Assembly: GCA_002099365.1 (NCBI GenBank)
Contig: MSED01000001.1
Coordinates: 124,001-188,000 of the forward strand
DNA from: Phialophora verrucosa
Taxonomy: Eukaryota > Ascomycota > Eurotiomycetes > Chaetothyriales > Herpotrichiellaceae
Length of the DNA stretch: 64,000 nucleotides
Direction: 5' to 3'
Shown: in pieces, positions 11,501-22,604 of the stretch
Numbering within the stretch: position 1 is the stretch's first letter
How the letters are laid out: the number at the start of each line of letters is the position of its first letter
Notes under the pieces: model-generated
What the model saw: only the letters and a program-made list of their open reading frames with translations
Told to the model about the DNA's origin: nothing
Databases searched by the model: none
Translations under genes and position numbers: made by a program

Positions 11501-13469
11501 CAACAAGGAGTTCTTGCTTCAGTTCCAGAGCGTCTTCAAGGAGAAACCGACTCTCGATTGGGATGCTCGCATCCGAGAAGCACTGGGCGATGGAGATGCC
11601 TCTGCCCGACCGAGCGCGTCAGCCCGAACTCCTTCCGGCATGGGTGGTCGCAGCGCCTCATCTCGTGGTCCCGCTCCCATGAATTTCGGCCCTATGGGCA
11701 ACTTCGGTGGCATGAATCGCCCGTCGCTTCCTCCGGGTACGACATCAGAGCAGCGCTTTGCTGCCTCGAACGCTGCTATGAGAAGCGGAGCGATAGCTAG
11801 TAATCCTTTCGCTCAATTTGGTCGTTCAGGCGGCCAAATGGCCACTCCCATGGGACGAACACCCTCCAACAATCCTCTTGGCCCGATTCCCGGATCCCCT
11901 CGTGTTGGTGGTCCAAGCCGTGGAGGCTCTCGCGCGGAGAGCAAGCGGAACAAACAAAACTCGAAGCAGCAGGTGGAAGAGAACAAGTCCATGCCTCTTA
12001 CCGCTGGCATGAACATTGGCGCCCTAGAGGTATCGGCCACGGGTTGGAAGCCACGGAGTGTTGGTCAATCTGTCGCTCCGGGGCCTGCCCCCGGTGGTGA
12101 AGGTCTCATGGATCCAGAAATGGTTCAACGCAAGACCAAGTCACTTCTGAACAAGATGACACCTGAGAAGTTTGACAGGATTGCCGACCAAATCCTCGAG
12201 ATCTCGGGCCAATCGAAGCATGAGACCGATGGTCGCACCTTGCGTCAAGTCATTCAACTTACCTTTGAGAAGGCCACTGATGAAGCTCACTGGGCAGGCA
12301 TGTACGCGCAGTTCTGCCGGCGGATGTTAGAGAGCATGAGCTCAGACATCAGAGACGAGGGTATCAAGGATAAGAATGGCAACGTCGTGACAGGTGGTAA
12401 CCTGTTCCGAAAGTATCTCCTCAACCGGTGCCAAGAAGAGTTCGAACGTGGCTGGAAGGTCAACCTGCCTCCTCAACCAGAAGGCCAAACCGAAGAGGCC
12501 GCCATGTTGTCTGACGAGTATTATATTGCCATGGCTGCCAAACGTCGTGGCCTCGGTCTAGTCAAGTTCATCGGTGAACTGTTCAAGTTGCAGATGTTGA
12601 CCGAGCGTATCATGCACGAATGCGTGAAGAAGCTTGTCGACTACGAAGGCACCCCCGACGAAGCCGAGATCGAAAGCTTGACCAGCTTGCTGCAAACAGT
12701 CGGCAAACAGCTCGACAACCCTGAGAGCAAGGCACAAGGCCGCATGGATCTTTACTTCGAACGCATAAACCAGATGATTGCGATTCCAGATCTCCCCAGT
12801 CGCCTCAGATTCATGCTCATGGACGTTGTGGATTTACGATCCAAGGGCTGGGCTTCTAAAGCAGACAACAAAGGCCCGAAGACCATTACCGAGATCCGGG
12901 AGGAGGCTGAACGTCAAGCCCGCGAAGACGAACTCAGGCGGCTCGCCTCTCAGAGTGGTCGTGGCGGCGGCGGTGGAGGCCGTATGCCCATGGGTCGTGG
13001 CGACGCACGAAATTTCAGCTATGGACAAGTGCCTCCTCCAGACAACTCGAATCGCGTCGGTACCGATGACCTGCGACGACTGGGAAATCGTAATGCTCGG
13101 AATCCAAGCCACACATCTGGACTGGGAGGTCCTCCTAGCCTGATGGGTGGACGAACCAACAGCGGACGTCGTGGCCTTGGACCTGGTGGGTTACTGGGTC
13201 GTGCCGATGATAGTGCCACGAGCAGTCGTACTGGGACCCCTCCAGCTCAGAAAGAAAAGAAAGACGAATCCAGCACAAATGCATTCAGGTAGAGTCGGCT
13301 TCACCGAGGATGCTGCGCAGAATACTAACTTGTCGGCAGTGCCCTCGCCGCTCTCGAAAATGACGGACCAGCGTCGCCGCCTTCTAATCCAGCTTCTCCT
13401 CCCACACAAAAGTCACAGCCGAGTATCGAACGGGAACGATCGAGATCACCGGACAAACGTGCCGAGTGA
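8580..13469 (+). CDS. TIF4631: Translation initiation factor eIF4G
   Basis: This is the scaffold of eIF4F, joining cap-binding eIF4E, eIF4A and poly(A)-binding protein. I read exon 1 as 8580-13288, a 51-nt intron 13289-13339 (GTAGAG donor, TACTAAC branch, CAG end) and exon 2 as 13340-13469, giving about 1612 residues. The last exon restores the typical NAFSALAALEND end. Features in order: Pro/Ser/Gln-rich N-terminus with RGG stretches (about 1-420), Lys/Glu/Ala-rich helical region (about 670-860), eIF4E-binding motif YNKEFLLQF near 973 (YX4L-phi), MIF4G domain about 1180-1420, and a basic RGG tail. ATG 8580 (MTSNPQ) is the first ATG in frame. A 48-nt in-frame stretch at 9213-9260 has intron signals. 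The symbol is the yeast name. Confidence 0.95.
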
Positions 13470-14390
13470 AGGCCGAACGCTTCGATCACCAACATGTGTA
13501 CAACATAATACGATTCGACTAGTCACTAATATTTGAATGACGGCCGCTTCTGGGGATGGATAGAAGAAAAGAAGATGTGCATTGATACCCGGCGAGTTGC
13601 CACCTGTTTCAGCATTTGCAGAGCAACACCAAAATTCTCTTGATTCTCCTCCACGATCTCGGCGATTGTGGATTTGAGGATCCAATTTGCAAGTTCGCAA
13701 CCTTCAGTCTCGAGCGCGAACACGCGGGATAGAGAAATGTGTTTCTAATTCAGAAGAATACATTGTGCGTTGCGATTGACTTGGACTTTCAGTACGGCAG
13801 GGAGAAGGTCTTCCATCTACTGGCTGGGTGGAGTTACCATGCGTTGCAGTGCCTGGGAGTAATGGTGGACGGAAAGTTAGAGTCAGTCGGCGCGTGGAGG
13901 AGCGGTTCGTGAACAGATCACCACGTAGGGGAGGGCGAGGACAAGCAATCGTTGATCGTGAACCATCGGCAGAGACATGTTTTCCTGCCGGTCCGACTTG
14001 GTTGGCGAGTCAAGTCAGGCGACATCGAGTTCGATGATTGCACACGTTGTCTTGGTGAGAATGCTGCAAGTCGAGGTGAATGAAGTGTCCTAAGGGAGGA
14101 GGGTGAGTTTCGAGGTGTTCTTGTACTGTACATTGACGAGAATTCAAATATTGTTCTTGAAATAATGCCATGCCCTCTTCGGTAATCGGCTACGCTTTCT
14201 CACATGCTTGTCCTCGTCAATTCAGAACCATTCTCGTCATTTTGAGACTTGTTGAGAAGACCGGCCAGGCAGCTCGAAGTGTCTCGCGTCTTAGTCGGTC
14301 CCTACAAAATTAGTTCCTTGATTCTGGTATGTAATGGGCATGACGTGGGTGAAAAACAGGGGTTGACAGCGAAATAAACACAAGTGCCAA
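13470..14390. other. Converging 3' ends, no gene seen
   Basis: This lies between the stop of eIF4G and the stop of the minus-strand STN1 gene. Short overlapping frames (for example 13446-13700 -, 13828-14037 +) show no coding character. It probably holds the two 3' untranslated regions. Confidence 0.5.
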
Positions 14391-15434
14391 CTATTCAACC
14401 GTAATCCAGACCTCTTGCTCCGGTGTGGGTGCTGTCTGGCGAGACTTCTTCAGCTCGTCTCCCCATTTCTTCGCTTGCTCCGCCTCCCTCTTCCTCTCTG
14501 CTTCTTCCCGCGCATACTCCTGCTCAATCACGATCCGATGCCTCTCCTCCCTCGCCTGTTTGTTGTGCTCTCTCTTCCTTTTCTTCCTCGCTAACTCGAC
14601 TGCCTCGTCTCTTTCACCTTGCGCTGCCATGCGTAAGTTCGTCTGCTCCTCGCGAGAGAGGACCCAGGGTCTTGACAGCGTCGAGGCGTAAAATTGTGAG
14701 CGTGAAGAGACGTGGGCCATTTCATGGGTTGTGCTGGGGAGGACGTTTAAACGGATGAGTGAGAGTTGGCGTGTTTGGCGGAAGGTAGTGAGAGTGCCTT
14801 TTGCTTGAACTACCGTGCCGATTTCGAGAAGGGCGAGGGTGGTCTGGAGGAGCTGTTCTGCATCGACTTCTTCATGTTCTCGTGCAGACGTGGGCTTGGG
14901 CTCCGGACCGCTCTTGAAGCTTGTGGAGGTCGTTTCCCGCTTCTTTTCTTTCTCTGGCTTTGGTAATGTGACGTCGAGGGTCGCTCCACTGCTGTCGTCG
15001 ACAGTGAACAGCCAGAATTTCTCAAAGTACTCCTCCAGCACGACCACGACACCGATCACCTGCACAAACTGTATTGGATGGTTGAGGTAGAACAGAAGTA
15101 AAGGCAGGTCCTTTCGTCTGTAGGGTTGACTCATCTCATCTTGGCCACGGCCGGTCGAGATAGTGACGGTCGAGTACTCGTCATGGGGTTGGAGCACCGC
15201 ATGGACGTCGTGGCAGGTGAGCTTCACCCATTTCGACCAAGTCGCCGAGGCTTTGAACGTGTAGGCGGGATAGTATGTCAACTGGGACGTTGCTGCTGGA
15301 GCCCGGGCATGTACATGTCCTGCAGTGTGTACGTGTGGCCCAGCGCCTCTCCGTGCTCGCGCCTTTGCGCTGGCCTTATCGCCTGCGGTCACGGTGGAGA
15401 CGTGGGCACTGGTAGCGGAGTGATGTCGCTGCAT
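14391..15434 (-). CDS. STN1: CST telomere-capping complex subunit Stn1
   Basis: The product has 347 residues in one exon. Near residues 53-165 it carries the fungal Stn1 OB-fold pattern: YYPAYTFKASATWSKWVKL, later FYLNHPIQFVQVIGVVV, then FWLFTVDDSSGATLDV. This fold binds single-stranded telomeric DNA with Ten1 and helps recruit polymerase alpha-primase. The second half is a long charged helix rich in Lys/Arg/Glu, ending EVWITVE. Residues 1-50 are Ala/His/Arg-rich and poorly conserved in appearance, so the true start could lie further in. The upstream plus-strand frame at 15126-15893 is only an overlap shadow. Confidence 0.85.
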   Translation of the reverse strand: MQRHHSATSAHVSTVTAGDKASAKARARRGAGPHVHTAGHVHARAPAATSQLTYYPAYTFKASATWSKWVKLTCHDVHAVLQPHDEYSTVTISTGRGQDEMSQPYRRKDLPLLLFYLNHPIQFVQVIGVVVVLEEYFEKFWLFTVDDSSGATLDVTLPKPEKEKKRETTSTSFKSGPEPKPTSAREHEEVDAEQLLQTTLALLEIGTVVQAKGTLTTFRQTRQLSLIRLNVLPSTTHEMAHVSSRSQFYASTLSRPWVLSREEQTNLRMAAQGERDEAVELARKKRKREHNKQAREERHRIVIEQEYAREEAERKREAEQAKKWGDELKKSRQTAPTPEQEVWITVE

Positions 15435-16186
15435 TCATCTGCAAGGACTCCGGCGTGCATTACATGGCTCCTGGGATGCAGGTCTCTGTGGATGCCCTCG
15501 AATGTGTCAGGAATTGCGAGAATCGGCGGCGACGCGCCGATATGCGCAGTGGGCGGTGAACGAGCAGAAACGCGTCGTGGAGCATTGGTTGGAGTAACAG
15601 CTGAGGATTGGAGAAGATGCGGTTGGCCACTTCAGGCCAACTTGAAGTGGAATCTGCCCGCCGGATCATCGGCATCGAGGAGGAGTGCCTGGTCGGGGTG
15701 GCTGCGTACCGGAAGTTGTAAAGACGGGCGTAATAACAAGTCCAGCTGGAGCAAAGCCGGCGCCGAACGACGATACTATACAGCGAATAACACGGTCGAT
15801 ACAGCACTTACGACCTCCCTCGTTGGGCGAACTGGCGATTTCCACCCAACAAACAACTTCCATCAGCGTCACTTGCCTGCAATTCGCCACTAACTGCGCG
15901 ATGGCCGATAAAGAATCTCGCAGTCTCCGTAACCGGCTGCTGGGTCTGCGTTCCTCGTCTTTTGCCTCTCTTCGTTGTGGTCATGATGTTATTGTCGGCA
16001 TTTCGATTCCTCTCACCCAGCCTTTTACCATCCTTCGTCCTTTTTACGCCGCTGTTGAGTCGAGCTCTTAGCCGAATGCGCTTTTATGCTTAATCAAGTC
16101 AAGAGGACGCCTAAATAAGGCGTGTTGACCCACCAATCGAACCAGGAGGATTAGTGATAGAGCGCTTGTCCGCCTGGTCTTGCTTG
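15435..16186. other. Divergent promoter of STN1 and the MFS gene
   Basis: This is 750 bases with no supported gene. A plus-strand frame at 15901-16071 begins with ATG but its product is short and unremarkable. The MFS frame is open from 16154 but lacks an ATG until 16187. Confidence 0.5.
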
Positions 16187-18326
16187 ATGTCGGGAGATCG
16201 TTTTGACGCGGATCAACATGCCCCGAAGGTGCAAGACTCGGTGACACACACCAGCCCTACGGCCAAGAACAACCATCACCAAGGGGTGGAAACTCCTCCA
16301 TCACACTCGAGACCTGCGCCGCTGTCGACACACAACCACGCTGTTGACCCCTCCGGCGATGGCTCCCTCGAGAGGATACCGACGGCTCGAGCAGAGCTAC
16401 CCGGTACCCTCGAGGTCCAACCGACGGCAACGGAACCCGGACCAGTATATTCAGTCTTTACGAAGCAGCAGAAGGTGTTCATTGTCTTCATGGCCTCCTG
16501 GGCTGGATTCTTCTCTCCGGTGTCCGGTCAGATCTATTTTCCTGCGCTAAATGCATTGGCGGAAGATTTGCATGTCTCCGACACGTTGATCAACTTGACT
16601 TTGACATCTTATATGGTATGCTCTGTTTACTCGCTGAAGCATAGCACTGCACTGAACTTCTGTGTAGATATTCCAAGGCCTTGCGCCTACATTTGTTGGA
16701 GACCTTGCAGATGCTGCGGGTCGACGGCCCGCATATGCTGGTACGCGGATCAAGCATGACCTTCGATGCTCGGACTGACGTGACTGGCAGTGTGCTTTAC
16801 CATATATATTCTCGCGAACATCGGTCTCGCGCTCCAGAATAGCTATGCCGCTCTTTTCGTGTTACGGTGCTTTCAAAGCACTGGGTCCAGCGCCACGATT
16901 GCCATGTGCAGTGCTGTCGTGGCTGATGTCGCTACCCCTGCCGAGCGTGGGAGGTATATGGGATTCACTTTGGCCGGATCTCTGCTCGGCCCAGCCATCG
17001 GCCCCGTCATTGGAGGTGTTCTCGCCGAGTTCCTGGGTTGGCGATCGATCTTCTGGTTCCTCATGATCATGGGGTCGGCCTTCATGTGTGTCTTCGCCGT
17101 ATTCTTTCCAGAAACAGGTAATGTAACACCCCTATGCGTCAAGAGATACTGCTACTCATAGCCTTGCAGCGCGCAGCCAGGTCGGCAATGGCTCAATCTC
17201 TCCAAAAGGCTGGAATATGTCGTTGGTCAATTACCTCGCTATCCGCAAAGCACGGAAGCTTCATCCCAACGACCAGCAGTCAGCGACAGACCTACGATCC
17301 AAATCTGGGCTGGGTAAGAAAAAGGCGTTCCGTTTTCCGAATCCCTTACGGTCGCTTTACATCATGTTCGACAAGGAGAATGCGCTCCTTCTCTGGTACA
17401 ATGCGTTTCTTTTCGCCGCCTTCTACGACGTCACGGCAGCCATGCCTTCTCAACTGAAGGCAAACTACGGGTACAATGAGCTTCAAATCGGTCTGTGCTT
17501 CGTCCCTTTCGGCTTCGGATCTTTATGTGCTGCACTGACCAACGGACAATTACTGGATCGCAACTTCGCTCGTTGGTGCAAGAAGCTGGGAGTGAGAATC
17601 AGAAAAGGCCGAAATCAGGACCTCAGCGATTTTCCGATAGAAAAGGTGAGGTTGCAGATCGCTATTCCGGCGTCTTATGTCACCGCAGTGCTTGTTTGTA
17701 TATTCGGTTGGATCTTGGACGTCAACGGGCCGCTCCCGGCATTGCTTGTCGTTTTGTTCTTTACCAGCCTCACTATGTCTATGGCGTTCAATGTGACGAG
17801 TACATTGCTGGTCGACTTCTATCCAAAGGCTCCGGCAACAGCGACGGCTGCAAACAATCTCGCTAGGTGCCTATTGGGAGCAGGCGCAACGGCTGCTGTT
17901 TTGCCCATGATCAACGCCATGGGCAGAGGATGGACCTTCACTTTTCTAACCTTATTTTTGATATCCACTTCTCCCATGCTGTGGGCCGTATATTTCTGGG
18001 GAATGAAGTGGAGGACGCAGCGGAATGAGCGGGAAAAGAAAGCTCTGCAGTTGAAGGAAGAGAAGCTGCACCGCTCCAGCTCCGGCGAAACGGGGTCTCT
18101 CACAGATGTCAACAACGAGGAGAAGCCACCGGTCGAAGGCGGTCCCCTTGAACTGGCCGCTACGGTGGAGAAAGGTGGCGAGACGGCCCACGAATTTCAG
18201 CAGTCGCATAAGATCAATGTCAGCATACGCGACAGGGATAAGACTCAGAGTTCTGACGCTAATCCGGAGGACGACGTTCATGAAGTCACCCTGTCGAGGA
18301 CCTTCTCATATCAATCGGGATACTGA
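16187..18326 (+). CDS. MFS drug:H+ antiporter-type transporter (DHA1 family)
   Basis: I place exons at 16187-16615, 16668-16740, 16791-17117 and 17170-18326, giving 661 residues. The introns (16616-16667, 16741-16790, 17118-17169) are 50-52 nt and their removal restores family motifs. These are IFQGLAPTFVGDLADAAGRR (loop 2-3 signature), GPAIGPVIGGVLAEFLGWR (antiporter motif C region) and PETARSQVGNG. About 12 membrane spans are expected, with a long cytosolic N-tail and a charged C-tail. It resembles the yeast Qdr/Aqr group that exports drugs, polyamines or small acids; the substrate here is unknown. It lies 0.74 kb upstream of a same-strand P450, which suggests detoxification or export of an oxidised metabolite. 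Confidence 0.9.
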
Positions 18327-19068
18327 TGCGCTATTCAACCTCCAAACACGGCACAATCGACACAGGTCGACTTGAGGGTATTCTCAAGAGAAATACCAGC
18401 TGCCGACGTCTATTGCTCTGCTAGGAGCTCTTATTCTTTCTAGGGAATGAGTCGAGGAGACACTCCGCCTTGGCAAGTAGTCCTTGCCGGAACCGCTCTC
18501 TCGGATTATAAATGGACTTCATATGCGGGCCCCTTGCTCTACGAAGATCTGCATACTTTTCCACAGAGGGATTACCATTGCCTTCAGACCAAATTTTATC
18601 CGGAGCAGCTATCGGTCTCGGTTCCGGTACGCTCATATGGCGTGCGGACCTTACCCCAGCTGGGCCGGGTGAAGAGTGACTTCCGGGCCCCTCTCTGTGT
18701 CAGCTACCTGAACGGGAAATATTAATACGCCCAACACAGAGGTACGTGCGCCAGTCAGCGTTTACAGACAACTGCGATGCTGATTTGATGGGCACACGTC
18801 AGGAGCTGGTCTATCGAGAGAGCTTTACTGAGTAAGCCTCGATCAGGCCCCAGGCAACCGGCCTCGTCGGTACGCCGAGTAAACATCTCACTGCGCATGA
18901 GTCGGCCTTATGCTCTGTCCCCCAGCGAGTACAGGGCTGCCGGACGGGAGTGCACGCGGTCGCCGAAGTGCGCAATGCTCGCTCCCTCCCGCGACTGCTT
19001 ATGAACAGGCTGATGCCTCGCGAGATTGACTCGTCCCTTCAGGTTTCACTGACTTTGGATGAGCTACG
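18327..19068. other. Intergenic, promoter of the P450 gene
   Basis: I see no supported gene. Open frames at 18447-18725 (+) and 18421-18636 (-) overlap and lack coding character. Confidence 0.5.
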
Positions 19069-20675
19069 ATGCATGAGCAAGCACTTCGGACTCTCAGGTC
19101 GTATTGGCCTGCGTTGATGTTGGGATTCTTTCTTGCTCGCGCACTCTACCGCCGATACCTACATCCACTACATGCGGTTCCGGGACCCTTCCTGGCCTCC
19201 ATCACGAGCTTGTGGTTCTTGGCGGTCTACCTCAGCGATGACCAGCAGCATAAGAAACCTATAAAGCTCCATGCGCAGTATGGGCCCATCGTGCGAATAA
19301 GGCCGAATACGGTCATCATTAATGACCCCCGACACTTTGGTGAACTCTTCACCTGGCCGAGATCGGACTTTTTCTTTGTATCCCGGGGCGATCCGCACGT
19401 TGTTGCTCATGGCGGGGAGCTGGACCTTGACCTACACAACATTAAGAAGCGGAGGATCATGGGTGGATTTGCTGTGAGTCATTGTCACTCTGGACACAAA
19501 CCGAGGCAGGTGTCTGACTTTGACAGCTGTCGCAAGTCCTAAAGAACGAGTCAAGACTGGACAGACGAATCATGGAGTTCCTGGATCAACTTGCAAAGAC
19601 GTGCGATACCATCTTCGACGTGGCGCCTTGGACGCAGTTTGCTACCTTCGACATTGCAATGGACATGATCTTCAGTAACCCAGTCGGGTTTGTGGAAGCT
19701 GGCCGCGACGTGAACAACATCATTGCATCACTGCATAGCACGCTCACTTTCTTTGGTGTCGCGGGACTCCATCCTTGGATAGCCAGAGTACTGTACCATC
19801 CCTGGCTTTTCCCACTCATTGGCCCGAAGCCGACCGACAAGAGTGGACCCGGTGCGTTCCTCGGCTTCGCACAGAAGCAAGTCGCGAGCCGTCTCGACAA
19901 GGCCATGGACTCTACACAGCCCGACATCTTACAGTGGATCCTGGACCATCCCGACAAAGACGGTCAGCATATCACGAAACCGATGCTGGAGCAAGAATCC
20001 ATGGCAATCGCCCTCGCCGCGTCTGACACCACCGCCGGGACCTTGAGAGCCATCATCCTTGCCGTGGGCAGTAATGCGCGCATCTCGACCAAGCTCCGCC
20101 GAGAGATCGATGCTGCCGACGCCCGGGGCGCACTCTCGACGCCGCCAACGTACGACCAGATCAAGCAACACATCCCGTACGTGGAAGTCCTGTTCAAGGA
20201 GGCCCAAAGGGCGTATCCCATCATAGGCCTTCCTTTGTTCCGAGCGGCCCCCGAATCAGGGGCTCATATTTCAGGCCACTTCTTGCCCGCAGGCACCGAA
20301 GTCGGCCTCTCGCAGTGGGCCGTCGGGTATAATCCATACATCTACGGCGAGGACGTCGCTCTCTTCCGACCGGAGCGCTGGTCTGAGGATCTAAGCCACG
20401 ATCCGGCTGCGCAGAGGCGCCGCGATCAGGCCGAAGTCTGGTTCAGTGGCGGGCACATGAAGTGTACGGGCCGCAACGTGGCGGTAATGGAGGTGTACAA
20501 GATCGTGGCGCAGTTTTTCCGCATGTTTGACGTCGAGGTGGTGAACACGACGAGCCCCTGGACCCTCAGGGCCGAGCTTGCGGTCGTGCATTCCGACCTT
20601 TTGGTCAAGTTGACGAAGAGGGATCGGAAGGCAGAGGCAGAGGCAGAGGTGCGAAAAGATCAAGATCTGATCTGA
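19069..20675 (+). CDS. Cytochrome P450 monooxygenase
   Basis: Exons are 19069-19473 and 19527-20675; the 53-nt intron begins GTGAGT. The product has 517 residues. An N-terminal membrane anchor (about 10-27) is followed by the Pro-rich hinge HAVPGP. The I-helix threonine pair is in ASDTTAG (D302), the K-helix ExxR is EAQR at 360-363, then comes FRPERW. The haem loop is FSGGHMKCTGR with Cys448 as ligand; the usual Arg two residues before Cys is Met, an acceptable variant in fungal P450s. It looks like the pisatin-demethylase-type group of ER-bound fungal oxidases. Substrate unknown. The C-terminal tail is built of simple repeats (EAEAEAE, then GATCT copies through the stop). Confidence 0.92.
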
Positions 20676-20683
20676 TCTGATCT
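20664..20683. repeat. GATCT pentamer, four copies across a stop codon
   Basis: Four perfect GATCT units cover the last codons and the TGA of the P450 gene. A purine-rich hexamer run (GGCAGA units) lies just before, at about 20630-20648. Confidence 0.9.
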
Positions 20684-21365
20684 GGATTGCACGGGACCGA
20701 CATTTGTCCGTTCGTTCATACAGTATACTGTTCCCTGTACGCGAGCAAATTGGAATACATGCATACCAATCACTTAATACTTGGTTCTTAGATTGTATTA
20801 TTCATGATTGTATCGTGCTTCCCGCGTAACGAGAACGAGTACGGAGTCCAGTGGAGAGCACCACCGGTCTGGCTCTCCACGTCCAGCCGAGCCTGTCGCA
20901 GTGCTGACGGTTCACTCTTATCTATATACTAAGACAGATATATCTCCCATTTGAATGGGAAGGAAAGGGACTAGGACAAGCGATCCGATCACCCTCGGCG
21001 TTCATGCTAACTACATTGCATAGCATAAGGGATAACGTAGTACCAATACTAGTGATATAATCTGGCCCACGGCATGGCATTTCACAGATCAGGGCGATGC
21101 CTGCCTAATCCGATCCCTGTGATCGAGTTGGCGAGGATAGCAATCCATGTTGTTTGGTCAACTCCCAAACCGGTGAGCATTATCCGCTCCCTTCTGCTGT
21201 GATCTAGTGAGAGAAATTCGGTATATCAAGACATTGACTGTTCGTGCCCTGCCGCATCGTTCGGTAACGGCGTCGTTCTTCTCAATTCAGACCGCGGCCA
21301 AACGCTGCAGAACATCGCAGGAGATCCACAATATATGAAAGACGCCTCGACCGGATCGTTCCTGT
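20676..21365. other. Converging 3' ends, no gene seen
   Basis: The left part is AT-rich, with a TATCTATATACT patch near 20920. It probably holds the 3' untranslated regions of the P450 gene (+) and the secreted protein (-). I see no supported gene. Confidence 0.5.
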
Positions 21366-22604
21366 TTAGGCCGTACAAAAGCCCGCAGGGACACCGCATC
21401 CTGTGCCTTCGAGAGCTGTGCCGCAAGCCACGACTGTGACCGTGACTGTGAAGACTTCGTCTCCCGCATCATTCTGCTGGGTCGTTATCTTCGCCGACAC
21501 CGCTTCCAGAGCTGATAGTTGAGACTGGACAATCGATATGAGAGCGTCGATCTGGTCCTGTTCTCGAGAACATGCGGCGGCATTGTTCGTGTTACCTGCG
21601 ACCTGTGCTCCTACAACAGCTTGAACCACGCCTCCAACAGCTGCCGGCACCAGCCCGGCAACGGTATCTGTATTCTCAATCGTCAGGCTTCTGTCCTTTC
21701 ACCTTGGGGTGAACAAGCATGTTTGATGATAAGGCGACTTACCGGCCGCAACCTGAGTGAAAAAGGGGGTTTTCAAGAAATCAAGGGCTTTCTGTCCATG
21801 CGCCTGCGCCGCAACTCCGACGGCGTTGAAAAATGGCGTCAAGATGTCCTTGAGGATAACGGTGGTCGATTGTGCTCTCGAGATACAAGTAGCTAATGTG
21901 GTGCATAAGGACTCGACCAGGTCACGCTCGTCGACTTCCCGGATGGTCAGGTTTCGGACAGGCTCACTGGGAAACGGGTCGGCGTCGTTCAAGATATGGA
22001 TAGCGTCGTCCCACTCGTTAGGGAGGATACCTACATATCCGATGGCGTGAATTTGTAGCAACTTGTAGTCAATGCCATCGAAAGAGATAGCCATTCCATG
22101 GTAGATACTCGGCCGCGGAGAGGTCTCTTCAGCTCTAGACCTGAGTGGAAACGAGCGTCGACGTTGGTCAGGAGACCGACGCGTGGAAGAACGTCGAGTC
22201 AGCGGGTTGCTCGAGACCACCTGGAAAGACTTGTAGGCGCCAACAACGTCTTGGTCGACAGTGAGACATCCAGCATTAGCTTGGCTGATTTCGGTCCCTG
22301 GGCTGCAGTCGTCCGAGCTGTAGAATTGAACAGTCGTAGAGTCATCGACTGCGCCAGTGGATTCAACAACAACTCCCTCAGCCAGGCCGCTAGAACATGT
22401 TAGCCTTCAATGCATGGCTAAAGATGAATATCGCCAGTGAGAGTCATACGCGTATTCCTGCCGGCAGCCTTGGCCTTCTCCTCCAATCCACGTACCCACA
22501 AATTCGCCGGCGCAATTTGTGTTCTTGTAGAACGAAACTTTGAATGCTTCAACGTGGCAACCAAGAAACCCGAGAAGGGCGAAGAATATCATGGACCACG
22601 ACAT
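21366..22604 (-). CDS. Secreted protein of unknown family
   Basis: I join three exons: 22604-22450, 22389-21743 and 21667-21366. The introns are 60 and 75 nt, with GTATGA and GTAAGT donors and TAG/CAG ends. The product has 367 residues. A signal peptide (about 1-20, MSWSMIFFALLGFLGCHVEA) is followed by a small domain containing FYKNTNCAGEFVG, GCRQEYAG, FYSSDDC and NAGCLTVD (even Cys spacing, about 20-105). After an Arg/Ser-rich stretch comes a second region (about 135-260) with helical, non-repetitive sequence. The end holds an Ala/Val/Gly-rich hydrophobic segment (DTVAGLVPAAVGGVVQAVV) and a short Cys pair. I do not recognise the family. The Arg-rich middle might be a processing site; that is inference. 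Confidence 0.7.

Noticed and set aside
15126..15893. 255-codon plus-strand frame
   Set aside because: It overlaps the 5' half of STN1 in antisense and the promoter; no domain and no codon logic beyond the overlap.
16154..16186. Upstream extension of the MFS gene
   Set aside because: The codon at 16154 is GTG; the first ATG is at 16187.
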